11,735 bases of DNA from an uncultured Acidimicrobium sp. Lineage in GTDB: Bacteria > Actinomycetota > Acidimicrobiia > Acidimicrobiales > Ilumatobacteraceae. The stretch lies in NCBI GenBank assembly GCA_903853285.1, contig CAINTF010000012.1:1-11735 (forward strand), in the 5' to 3' direction. Below are positions 1 through 5,906 of this stretch, piece by piece. Position 1 is the stretch's first letter. Each line of letters starts with the position of its first letter. A program made the translations under genes and the position numbers. The notes under the pieces are model-generated. The model worked only from the letters and a program-made list of their open reading frames with translations. It was not told the DNA's origin and did no database searches.

Positions 1-140
1 CATCGCGGCAGACAGGTCGGCCGAGACGACGAAGGGGATGCCCCGCGCCGCGAGGCGGGGCGCCAAAAGAAACAAGCGCAATAACTACCGAATAAATGCG
101 CACACCGTTGCCATACACTGACTAGGCAAGCAAAGTTAAC
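1..140. other. Left-edge region upstream of ssrA
   Basis: No complete gene is visible. The first ~64 bases are far richer in GC than the rest of the window and contain a perfect 7-bp stem (GCCCCGC at 40-46, GCGGGGC at 55-61) with an 8-base loop. No T-run follows on the plus strand, so it is at best a poor intrinsic terminator. The plus frame beginning at base 1 stays open to a TAA at 82-84 and could be the tail of an upstream gene with a basic C-terminus. A minus-strand frame is also open through the edge with strongly G/C-ending codons. Neither could be identified. The A/T-richer stretch 65-140 should hold the ssrA promoter; TACACT at 114-119 is a possible -10 box, without a convincing -35. 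Confidence 0.4.
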
Positions 141-521
141 GGGGCTGACAGGTTTCGACGTCAGTGTCGCTGGCCGAGCGTGCGACCCGAGTTGCTCAGA
201 CTCGTAAAACGGGGCAAAAAAACAACTGCCAACAAGCAGTTCGCTCTCGCCGCCTAATTAGGGGGTAGAGAGCAACCGTGAGCCGCAAGGTCGCACGGGG
301 CCAATTCACCGCAGCCCGGCAACAGAAGCGGGGAATGACATTGGGAAAGACCGATGACGTTGAGAAAGACCAATGACCGAATGGAAAGACGTTCCGCGGG
401 TTAATGCTTAGGCATTAACCAATCGACCCGCCGATGTTGCTGCGTAGCGACAATGTTGGGAATGGTCGTATCACGGGCGTTCAACGGCTGATGGACGGGG
501 GTTCGATTCCCCCCAGCTCCA
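141..521 (+). ncRNA. ssrA: Transfer-messenger RNA (tmRNA)
   Basis: This RNA rescues stalled ribosomes: alanine-charged tmRNA with SmpB enters the empty A site, and translation switches to its short internal frame, tagging the peptide for proteolysis. The 5' end has the canonical GGGGCTGACAGGTTTCGAC, and the 3' end has the T-arm GGTTCGATTCC. The acceptor stem pairs GGGGCTG (141-147) with CAGCTCC (514-520), including one G-U pair, followed by discriminator A521. The next bases are CGA, so the CCA end is apparently not encoded and must be added. CTCGTAAAA before the tag matches the conserved region of one-piece tmRNAs. Between tag and T-arm is a perfect 9-bp hairpin (399-407 with 412-420, loop TTAG), probably part of a pseudoknot. 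GAAAGAC recurs at 345, 364 and 384. The gene order is one-piece, not permuted. A DUF4160/DUF2442 cassette converges just downstream. Confidence 0.97.
228..257 (+). other. tmRNA proteolysis-tag reading frame (ANKQFALAA)
   Basis: Reading from the likely resume codon GCC at 228-230 gives ANKQFALAA and a TAA at 255-257. The C-terminal ALAA is the degradation signal recognised by ClpXP-type proteases. The resume codon was placed by aligning the upstream A-rich run and the following AAC with the Escherichia coli tmRNA, whose encoded tag is ANDENYALAA; this tag is one residue shorter. The frame is open further upstream (GGC-AAA-AAA-ACA-ACT), so a longer tag cannot be excluded from sequence alone. 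Confidence 0.85.
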
Positions 522-544
522 CGAGTTGTGTTCTAGAAATGCGT

Positions 545-838
545 TTATGAAGTTTGCAGTCGAAATTCTTTTGCTACAGAAAAATATGCACCGGTTGCGG
601 GCACATAGTCGCCGTGCAATACGTCCGGATCCAAATCGATTCCGTTTGGCCAACTCAACGTGTGGGCAACTGGATCAACAGAAACCTTCGCAAGAAAGTC
701 ATCTTCGTTTAATGGCTCCAGATATCCGTTCCAGTCACTACGAAATTCAAGTTCGCGCGTTACTCCATCGGTAAACGTCACCTCAAGTTTGCGACCGCCC
801 ATATACGAAACAGAACATACTTGTGAACTGTGTTTCAT
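545..838 (-). CDS. DUF2442 domain protein, putative antitoxin-like partner
   Basis: A 97-residue protein with the DUF2442 signature. FTDG sits near residues 22-25, followed by a WNGYLEPLNED segment and the diagnostic WPNGIDLDPDVLHG near residues 63-76. The ~75-residue domain fills most of the protein, leaving a short C-terminal tail, so it looks intact. DUF2442 proteins are small soluble proteins of unknown biochemistry, often encoded with DUF4160 proteins, and the pair is commonly annotated as a putative toxin-antitoxin module. Here the DUF4160 gene lies 9 bp upstream on the same strand, which supports co-expression. AGGG overlapping the upstream stop region is the only possible ribosome-binding site. 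The stop codon is 23 bp from the tmRNA 3' end. Family assignment is firm; the antitoxin role is inferred from context only. Confidence 0.85.
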   Translation of the reverse strand: MKHSSQVCSVSYMGGRKLEVTFTDGVTRELEFRSDWNGYLEPLNEDDFLAKVSVDPVAHTLSWPNGIDLDPDVLHGDYVPATGAYFSVAKEFRLQTS

Positions 839-847
839 GTGTCAACC

Positions 848-1117
848 CTATCCAAGTGGCGCAATTTCATTCGTATTTTTCCCTTCTTGCATCAATACCC
901 ACGCTCGAAATAGATCAAGTCGATGTGCGGTCAACCATTCACCGACCAGTCGTTCTGCGCGACTAGGCAGACCACCGCCAATAATCTCACCACTTGAAAT
1001 TTGCACTTGTGCCGAGAATTCGCCGTAGATGACATGAAAGTGGGGCGGGTTGTGATCGCGGGGATACATGTAAATGGAAATTCCATAGAAGTGAGAAAGT
1101 CTCGGCACATCTAGCAT
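848..1117 (-). CDS. DUF4160 domain protein, putative toxin-like partner
   Basis: An 89-residue protein with the full DUF4160 pattern: FYGISIYMYPRDHNPPHFHV near residues 10-29, then a YGEFSAQVQI strand, a SGEIIGGGLPSRA turn and a helical end with LVGEWLTAHRLDLFRAW. The D-H-N-P-P-H-F-H cluster is the family hallmark and could bind metal or be catalytic, but no activity is established. It lacks a signal peptide and membrane segments, so it should be cytoplasmic. It is the first gene of a two-gene unit with DUF2442. The ATG at 1115-1117 sits in an imperfect inverted repeat (CACAT 1106-1110, ATGTG 1116-1120), which could allow autoregulation as in many toxin-antitoxin operons; arms this short may be chance. 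Family assignment is confident; toxin function is a hypothesis. Confidence 0.87.
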   Translation of the reverse strand: MLDVPRLSHFYGISIYMYPRDHNPPHFHVIYGEFSAQVQISSGEIIGGGLPSRAERLVGEWLTAHRLDLFRAWVLMQEGKNTNEIAPLG

Positions 1118-1168
1118 GTGTGAGCGAGTTTGTGAATAGTGCGGTCAAATGACTTGTATGGTGGCGTC
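1118..1168. promoter_or_regulatory. Divergent intergenic region, TA-like cassette versus hypothetical gene
   Basis: These 51 bp separate the start of the minus-strand DUF4160 gene from the preferred ATG of the plus-strand hypothetical gene, so promoters for both must lie here or overlap the genes. On the minus strand TTGACC (bases 1143-1148) resembles a -35 box, but no good -10 follows at 17 bp. On the plus strand only a weak GAATAG-like -10 is seen. An in-frame GTG at 1139 would lengthen the plus gene by ten residues and shrink this region. Confidence 0.4.
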
Positions 1169-1654
1169 ATGCGTTCATCTGAAATTCCAGTCGCACACAC
1201 ACCTACTGGTGGCTACGGCACAACATTTCCCCCGCTGATTCTTGGTGATTGCACTGAGCCATTGGTGGCAGGCGCGCCAGACCTGCGTGGTGTCTGGAAA
1301 ACGGTAAGCGCAACTCGCGGTGGCGTGCAGGTGCCACCAGATGATCGATTGATGTCGTACACCGAGCGCATTGAACAATGCGGTAACCGAATCGTTGATT
1401 GTGGCGGAGGAACGATCGCTGATTGTCGCGCAGATGGCACCGAAGAAAATGGCGTTCACGATGTATCAGTCTTCGATTACACGACTCCAATTCACGTCGT
1501 TGCAAGTTACGAAGACTCCGTATTCGTGTTACGCCCAGTTGGCATTCCTGGAATTGAAGTCACTCGCCAACTTGACCAAAACGGAAACATGATCTGGCAG
1601 CGTCCAGACATGGGAGGGGTTCGTGTCGTTTTACAACGAGTTGCGACCATATAA
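1169..1654 (+). CDS. Hypothetical protein, faint lipocalin-like signature
   Basis: This 161-residue protein is not recognised. I chose the ATG at 1169 over an in-frame GTG at 1139 because it is the stronger start codon and has a weak purine-rich GGTGG just upstream; the extra ten residues of the longer form look uninformative. It has no signal peptide or membrane segment. Visible features are an extended N-terminus rich in Pro, Gly and Thr (1-35), the segment DLRGVWKTV near residues 38-46 with a lipocalin-like G-x-W, alternating beta-prone stretches, and a late Arg (R152) before a final strand. Four cysteines (28, 71, 78, 86) are present, three of them clustered. This could be a small beta-barrel ligand-binding protein, but the resemblance is thin. 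The smooth composition and full-length frame support a real gene. Confidence 0.7.
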   Translation: MRSSEIPVAHTPTGGYGTTFPPLILGDCTEPLVAGAPDLRGVWKTVSATRGGVQVPPDDRLMSYTERIEQCGNRIVDCGGGTIADCRADGTEENGVHDVSVFDYTTPIHVVASYEDSVFVLRPVGIPGIEVTRQLDQNGNMIWQRPDMGGVRVVLQRVATI

Positions 1655-1661
1655 AACACCA

Positions 1662-1674
1662 GCCTGAATCAGGC
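1662..1674. terminator. Small hairpin in convergent gap, possible weak terminator
   Basis: GCCTGAATCAGGC forms a 5-bp GC-rich stem with a 3-base loop, extendable by one weak pair. It lies in the 43-bp gap between two convergent genes (stops at 1654 and 1698). On the minus strand it is followed five bases later by TTTTAT, so it fits better as a weak terminator of the hydroxyacid dehydrogenase gene; on the plus strand no T-run follows. The stem is short and the call tentative. Confidence 0.35.
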
Positions 1675-1697
1675 GCCCAACCAGTGCAATGGAACTT

Positions 1698-2657
1698 TTA
1701 CAGAATCGGGTTTCCTAGTCGTTCCGCGCGTGGCATTGTTGCTAAATATTCTTCAAGATTTTCCGGAAAGCCAAGTGCTCGCAGTTCTGTGCCGCATGCG
1801 GTTTCAAGCAATTTTGCAACCATCGGACTACCAGCAGATCCGCCGTACTCATCTCTTGCACGCAAATTGATTTGTTCAACGAGAGTTGCTATTTCGAGTG
1901 GCACATCAAACTCGCGGCCAAGTTGCGTAGCGAATCCCAAATCTTTGCACGATAAATCAAGCGAGAAGCCAATGTCATAACTTCCACTCAAAATAGTTGT
2001 GCTTTCAGTTTCATGAATGAAGCTATTCCCAGAACTTGCTTTAATTACTTCCCAAGCCAATCGCATATCGATGCCACCCTTTGCAGCCAACATGTACGCC
2101 TCAGCGGTCGCAGCTATGTGAATGAACGCAAGCATGTTTGTAATCACTTTGATAATTGATGCCTTGCCAAGTGCGCCGATATAAAAAACTCGTCCACCCA
2201 TTGCAGCAAAAGCTTTGGCGTGATCCCTATAAATTCGCTCGTCACCTCCTACCAAAATCGTGATTGTTGCAGACTCCGCATTGTGCGCTCCCCCTGTTAC
2301 GGGCGCCTCCAAAGTTGCAACACCTTTCTCGGCGAGTATTCCTGCGAGGCGTTGTAGCTCGTGCAAGTCGTTGGTGCTCATATCTACCCAGGTGCTTCCA
2401 GAGCGAAACCCCTGGGCAAGTCCATCTGCACCAGTGACAACTTGAGTGATCGCCTTCACCGACGGCAGGCATGTAAAAACCGTGTCGCACACTGATGCAA
2501 CTTCGCGCGGTGATGACGCCCCGGTTGCGCCAAGTTGCACTAGGCGTGCTATCGCCGACGCATCAAGATCAAAAACTGTGACATCGAACCCAGTAGAAAT
2601 CAGATTCGTTGCAAGGTGGCGTCCAATGTTCCCAATTCCTACAAACCCAATTTTCAT
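1698..2657 (-). CDS. 3-hydroxyisobutyrate dehydrogenase-family NAD(P)-dependent oxidoreductase
   Basis: A complete 319-residue beta-hydroxyacid dehydrogenase, somewhat longer than the usual ~290-300. Such enzymes reversibly oxidise short 3- or 4-hydroxy acids, for example 3-hydroxyisobutyrate, tartronate semialdehyde/glycerate, or 4-hydroxybutyrate in GHB dehydrogenases. The N-terminal Rossmann fold carries GIGNIG (7-12), with D30 after the second strand favouring NAD. The substrate segments DMSTN (92-96) and EAPVTGG (117-123) follow. The catalytic lysine is K170 with N174 in the family K-x3-N pattern, and the helical C-terminal domain includes K238-D239. No Shine-Dalgarno precedes the ATG. 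It is transcribed divergently from the aruHI-like pair across a 60-bp region holding a perfect palindrome, so the two may share a regulator. A clear paralogue lies at 11134-11735. The exact substrate cannot be read from sequence. Confidence 0.93.
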   Translation of the reverse strand: MKIGFVGIGNIGRHLATNLISTGFDVTVFDLDASAIARLVQLGATGASSPREVASVCDTVFTCLPSVKAITQVVTGADGLAQGFRSGSTWVDMSTNDLHELQRLAGILAEKGVATLEAPVTGGAHNAESATITILVGGDERIYRDHAKAFAAMGGRVFYIGALGKASIIKVITNMLAFIHIAATAEAYMLAAKGGIDMRLAWEVIKASSGNSFIHETESTTILSGSYDIGFSLDLSCKDLGFATQLGREFDVPLEIATLVEQINLRARDEYGGSAGSPMVAKLLETACGTELRALGFPENLEEYLATMPRAERLGNPIL

Positions 2658-2662
2658 ACCGA

Positions 2663-2676
2663 TGAAACTAGTTTCA
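2663..2676. promoter_or_regulatory. Perfect 14-bp palindrome, candidate operator
   Basis: TGAAACTAGTTTCA equals its own reverse complement. It sits in the 60-bp divergent promoter region, 5 bp upstream of the minus-strand dehydrogenase ATG and about 41 bp upstream of the preferred aminotransferase start. This is the usual site for a dimeric repressor or activator controlling both directions. No identical copy was seen elsewhere in the window by eye. No regulator gene is encoded in the window, so the protein that would bind it is unknown. Confidence 0.6.
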
Positions 2677-2717
2677 CTGCGTCTACCTAGCGCAATCCAC
2701 CTACGATGAGAGGTCTA

Positions 2718-3902
2718 ATGAAGTTTGCACCAATCTCTGATCGCCTCACCGGGCTCGGCGCAGCCAAATGGGCTGTGCATTCTGAGTCGTTGAAGCGGGC
2801 AGCACTTGGACAACCCATCATCATCTTGTCTATTGGCGAGCCAGACTTGCCACCACCAGCAAAGGTTCTCGACCAAGCAGCCAATTCAATGCGCGGTGGT
2901 CGCACTCGTTATGCAGCTGGCCAAGGCGAGCCAGAGGCGCTCCTTGCAATTGCCAATCATCTCAGTAAGCGTTCTGGCAATCCCGTCACACCCGAAGAAG
3001 TTCTTTACACCGCGGGCACTCAAAATGGTTTGTGCACTGCCCTGTTCACACTCGTTGAAGCAGGCGACGAAGTGCTTGTTCCAGACCCCTACTACGCAAC
3101 CTACGAAGGATTGGTTGCTGCATCAGGTGCAACTTTTGTCGCTGTACCCACTTCTCCAGACAATGGATTCCATGTAACTGCACAAGCGATTGAAAACGCA
3201 ATCACACCGCGCACAAGAGTTTTACTACTCAACAATCCAAGCAACCCGACTGGCGCAGTGTTATCGATAGATGAAATCGATGCGATCGGCGAAGTATGCG
3301 AGCGACATGATTTGTGGATCATCTGTGACGAGGTGTACGCGGACATGACCTTTGATGGCACATTCTGCTCACCATTTGACCGACCACATTTGCGACACCG
3401 AACTCTCTCTGTTTCCTCTATTTCAAAATCACATGCGCTGCCAGGTTTTCGTGCTGGCTGGGTTGCGTGTCCCGCCGAAGTAACACCTCGACTCGTCCTT
3501 GTTGCTGAAGCACTGTTGTTCGGTTCTCAACCCTTCATTGAAGATGCACTTGCAGTTGCACTCAACGAAACCCACCCCGAGGTTGAGCGCATGCGTGCGG
3601 CATACAAAGAACGTGCAGCAGTTTTAGTTGATGCATTTGCGGACTCGACTTCGGTTTCGGCGCGCTTGCCCCAAGGCGGAATGTTTATCATGCTTGATAT
3701 TCGCAAAACAGGTTTAACTGGTGAGGAATTCGCGTGGCGACTACTCAATGAAGAAAATGTAGGAACGATGCCAGGAGAAAGTTTTGGCAGTGGCGGTGCA
3801 GGGCACGTTCGTGTTGCGCTCACTGTCGAATCCGAAGTACTCAAAGAAGCGAGTCTTCGAATCCGACGACTTGCAGACACATGTCTTGCCGAGCGCAAGT
3901 AA
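2718..3902 (+). CDS. Class I PLP-dependent aminotransferase, arginine:pyruvate transaminase-like (AruH-like)
   Basis: A fold-type I aminotransferase of 394 residues, near the usual length. I chose the ATG at 2718 over an in-frame ATG at 2706 because GAGAGG (2708-2713) sits four bases upstream, while the earlier ATG has no ribosome-binding site. Key residues: NPSNPTG at 173-179 (N176 contacts the cofactor), DEVY at 204-207, the Schiff-base lysine K237 in SSISKSHALPGFRAGW, and R365 in GHVRVALT for the substrate carboxylate. The PYYATYE and DLWIICDEVYADMTFDG stretches and the SKSHA active-site motif resemble my recollection of Pseudomonas AruH, which transfers the amino group of L-arginine to pyruvate, giving 2-ketoarginine and alanine. 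The next gene, 16 bp downstream, resembles AruI, the following enzyme. Aminotransferase chemistry is near certain; arginine as substrate is inferred. Confidence 0.92.
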   Translation: MKFAPISDRLTGLGAAKWAVHSESLKRAALGQPIIILSIGEPDLPPPAKVLDQAANSMRGGRTRYAAGQGEPEALLAIANHLSKRSGNPVTPEEVLYTAGTQNGLCTALFTLVEAGDEVLVPDPYYATYEGLVAASGATFVAVPTSPDNGFHVTAQAIENAITPRTRVLLLNNPSNPTGAVLSIDEIDAIGEVCERHDLWIICDEVYADMTFDGTFCSPFDRPHLRHRTLSVSSISKSHALPGFRAGWVACPAEVTPRLVLVAEALLFGSQPFIEDALAVALNETHPEVERMRAAYKERAAVLVDAFADSTSVSARLPQGGMFIMLDIRKTGLTGEEFAWRLLNEENVGTMPGESFGSGGAGHVRVALTVESEVLKEASLRIRRLADTCLAERK

Positions 3903-3918
3903 AAGCAGCCGAAACAAA

Positions 3919-5502
3919 ATGACTACCGAGCAACTCAAAGTCGGTGAAGCAATTATTGATTTGTTGTCGCGCGAATACGGTGTGGATGTTGTATTCGGAA
4001 TTCCAGGCGTGCACAACATCGAGCTGTATCGCGGTCTTCACCGCTCGGGCGTGAAGGCCATTTCCCCACGCCACGAGCAAGGTGCCGGTTTCATGGCCGA
4101 CGGTTGGTCAATCGTTACTGGCAAACCTGGCATCTGTGTGATCATCAGCGGTCCTGGTCTCACCAATGCACTCACTCCGATCGCGCAGGCGTATCACGAC
4201 TCTCGACCAATGCTTGTAATTGCATCTACCACACCTACAGATGCACTCGGCAAAAGTTACGGACCACTCCACGACCTACCCGATCAAGCCGCAGTCGCAC
4301 GATCGGTATGCGCATTTAGCGAAACGGTAACCGATCCATCGAAACTTCCCGAACTGATTGAACGAGCGTGGAATATATTCACATCTGCGCGCCCTCGACC
4401 AGTGCATATCGCGATACCCATGGATGTTCTTGCGCAAACATGCGCGCCATTTACTCGGGTGACCGCGCCTGCGGCGCGTCCGATTGCTCATGACAATCAC
4501 ATTGCGCAAGCTCTCGACATCATCAACTCTTCTGTTACGCCACTGATTATTGCTGGTGGCGGCTCGATTGATGCATCAGCCCAACTCGTTGCGCTGGCAG
4601 AAATTATTGACGCACCCGTATTGCTCACTGGCAATGCCAAAGGTGTGATGTCGTCATCTCACCCACTCTGTGCTGGTAACTGTTTGGTATTTGGTCAAGT
4701 ACAAAAAGACATCGAAGCGGCTGACGTCGTGATCGTTGTTGGTACAGAGTTGTCTGATACTGATCTATACAACGATGGCCGAGCGTTGCAGTTCGGTGGC
4801 AACGTTGTGCGCATTGATATTGACGCTGAGCAAATCAATCGTCGAACCACCCCAACCGTCGGCTTAGTTGGCGATGCGGCACTCACAATGTCATCGCTTT
4901 CTCGCGGCATTGTGGCGCGCACAGCATCATCTGGCGCACAGCGAGCTGCGCACTGGCGAGATCATGCGCGTAGCAAGACAAGCAACACATTTGTTCCGTG
5001 GTTACAAGTAATCGAACAATGGCTGCCCGACAACGCGATCGTTGCGCTTGACTCAACCCAACTTGGATACTCGGCTCATTGGTGGTTGCCGGCAGCACAC
5101 AGTCGCTCCTGGCTTGCACCTTATGGTTTTGGCACACTTGGTTGCGCGCTGCCCATGGCAATTGGTGCAACTGTAGCTGCGCCAGATCGACCAGTACTTG
5201 TAATTGCCGGTGATGGTGGTTGGTTGTTTACCGTTGCCGAAATGGCAGCAGCACATGACCTTAAGAGCAATATCACGATGGTGCTGTGGGACAACAGTGG
5301 ATACGAACAGATTCGCACTTCATTTGACGACGTGAATGCTCCTCGCATGGGCGTTGATGTTTCCTCACACAACCCATCTGCAATTGCTCGCGGATTTGGC
5401 TGGAATGCAGTTGATGTAACTACACCAGAACAACTAGCAACTGCTCTTGACTCAGCAACGAAAAGTGCTGGATCTCAGTTCATTCGAATTGACGTGCGCT
5501 GA
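3919..5502 (+). CDS. TPP-dependent 2-oxo acid decarboxylase, AruI-like (acetolactate synthase family)
   Basis: A complete 527-residue thiamine-diphosphate enzyme of the acetolactate synthase superfamily. The ATG at 3919 gives the normal N-terminus (VGEAIIDLLSREYGVDVVFG); the frame is open upstream to 3784, but that would overlap the preceding gene. The Pyr domain (about 5-170) has GIPGVHNIELYRG and the catalytic glutamate E53 in RHEQGAGFMADG. A central domain (about 190-325) follows. The PP domain (about 355-525) has GDGG (431-434) and D458-N459, closing the metal/TPP motif. The GIPGVH and RHEQGAGFMADG segments match my recollection of AruI, which decarboxylates 2-ketoarginine to 4-guanidinobutyraldehyde. 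No acetolactate synthase small subunit is nearby, arguing against isoleucine/valine synthesis. The gene follows the AruH-like aminotransferase by 16 bp without a clear Shine-Dalgarno, so the two are probably co-transcribed. TPP chemistry is certain; the exact 2-oxo acid is inferred. Confidence 0.92.
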   Translation: MTTEQLKVGEAIIDLLSREYGVDVVFGIPGVHNIELYRGLHRSGVKAISPRHEQGAGFMADGWSIVTGKPGICVIISGPGLTNALTPIAQAYHDSRPMLVIASTTPTDALGKSYGPLHDLPDQAAVARSVCAFSETVTDPSKLPELIERAWNIFTSARPRPVHIAIPMDVLAQTCAPFTRVTAPAARPIAHDNHIAQALDIINSSVTPLIIAGGGSIDASAQLVALAEIIDAPVLLTGNAKGVMSSSHPLCAGNCLVFGQVQKDIEAADVVIVVGTELSDTDLYNDGRALQFGGNVVRIDIDAEQINRRTTPTVGLVGDAALTMSSLSRGIVARTASSGAQRAAHWRDHARSKTSNTFVPWLQVIEQWLPDNAIVALDSTQLGYSAHWWLPAAHSRSWLAPYGFGTLGCALPMAIGATVAAPDRPVLVIAGDGGWLFTVAEMAAAHDLKSNITMVLWDNSGYEQIRTSFDDVNAPRMGVDVSSHNPSAIARGFGWNAVDVTTPEQLATALDSATKSAGSQFIRIDVR

Positions 5503-5516
5503 GATTTTCTAACTAT

Positions 5517-5876
5517 TTAGTTTGTGCGATAAACAACAAAAACTTTGCGCAGAGTTTCGTGCACCGTCCACTTACCCTTCCAACCAATTGGAAAAATGCA
5601 GCTTGACCCAACTGTGAGCTCAACTGGCTCGCCACCGTCTTCGTGCACAGTCATGCGGCCCTTCAATACATAAATAACTTCACCGCGTGTAGTGAACTCC
5701 CAACGCGACGCGCCTGGTTCGCACTCCCACGTACCGGCTGTGACAGTTTCATTATCAAGAAACACCTGAGCACGAGTGAGAATCTCTCCGGTCAATGGCT
5801 CAGCCGATGGTTGACCCAAAGGCTTTTCGGCGAGTTCGGATGCGGGTATGTCAAGTGCGCGAAATGAAATGGTCAT
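5517..5876 (-). CDS. Cupin domain protein (DUF861/cupin_3 family)
   Basis: A 119-residue single-domain cupin. The core spans about residues 47-115, with GTWECEPGASRWEF (48-61), RGEVIYVLKGRMTV (64-77), FPIGWKGKWTVHET (95-108) and a final KVFVVY strand. This pattern typifies the DUF861 branch, related to ureidoglycine aminohydrolases; the His-rich metal site of classical cupins is not obvious. The protein is cytoplasmic. Family members are, as I recall, often found beside DadA/PuuB-like FAD oxidases in amine or amino acid catabolic clusters, and here such an oxidase lies two genes upstream in the same operon. The role could be binding or hydrolysing a nitrogenous intermediate, but this is not demonstrated. 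It is the last gene of the operon and converges on the AruI-like gene with a 14-bp gap lacking a terminator hairpin. Confidence 0.88.
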   Translation of the reverse strand: MTISFRALDIPASELAEKPLGQPSAEPLTGEILTRAQVFLDNETVTAGTWECEPGASRWEFTTRGEVIYVLKGRMTVHEDGGEPVELTVGSSCIFPIGWKGKWTVHETLRKVFVVYRTN

Positions 5877-5906
5877 GGGAACAGCCTATTGATTAAAGCG
5901 TGCTAA

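Noticed and set aside
1..84. C-terminus of smpB upstream of ssrA
   Set aside because: The open frame from base 1 to the TAA at 82-84 does not clearly show the usual SmpB tail, so the identity is left open.
497..524. Integration site with a duplicated tmRNA 3' end
   Set aside because: No second copy of the tmRNA 3' sequence and no integrase gene were seen by eye within the window, so an attachment pair cannot be claimed.
660..1028. Plus-strand open frame of 122 codons opposite the DUF genes
   Set aside because: It is the antisense shadow of two well-supported minus-strand DUF2442 and DUF4160 genes and has no recognisable protein features.
1203..1505. Minus-strand open frames opposite the hypothetical gene
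   Set aside because: Their translations are rich in Arg, His and Cys, typical of antisense frames; the plus-strand frame has a more natural composition and a plausible start.
3784..3918. N-terminal extension of the TPP decarboxylase to an upstream start at 3784
   Set aside because: It would overlap the end of the aminotransferase gene in another frame, and the extra residues do not resemble the family, whose N-terminus begins at 3919.
3919..5502. Annotation of the TPP enzyme as biosynthetic acetolactate synthase (ilvB)
   Set aside because: No regulatory small subunit or other ilv genes are nearby, and the aminotransferase neighbour and the GIPGVH and RHEQGAGFMADG motifs fit an AruI-like decarboxylase better.
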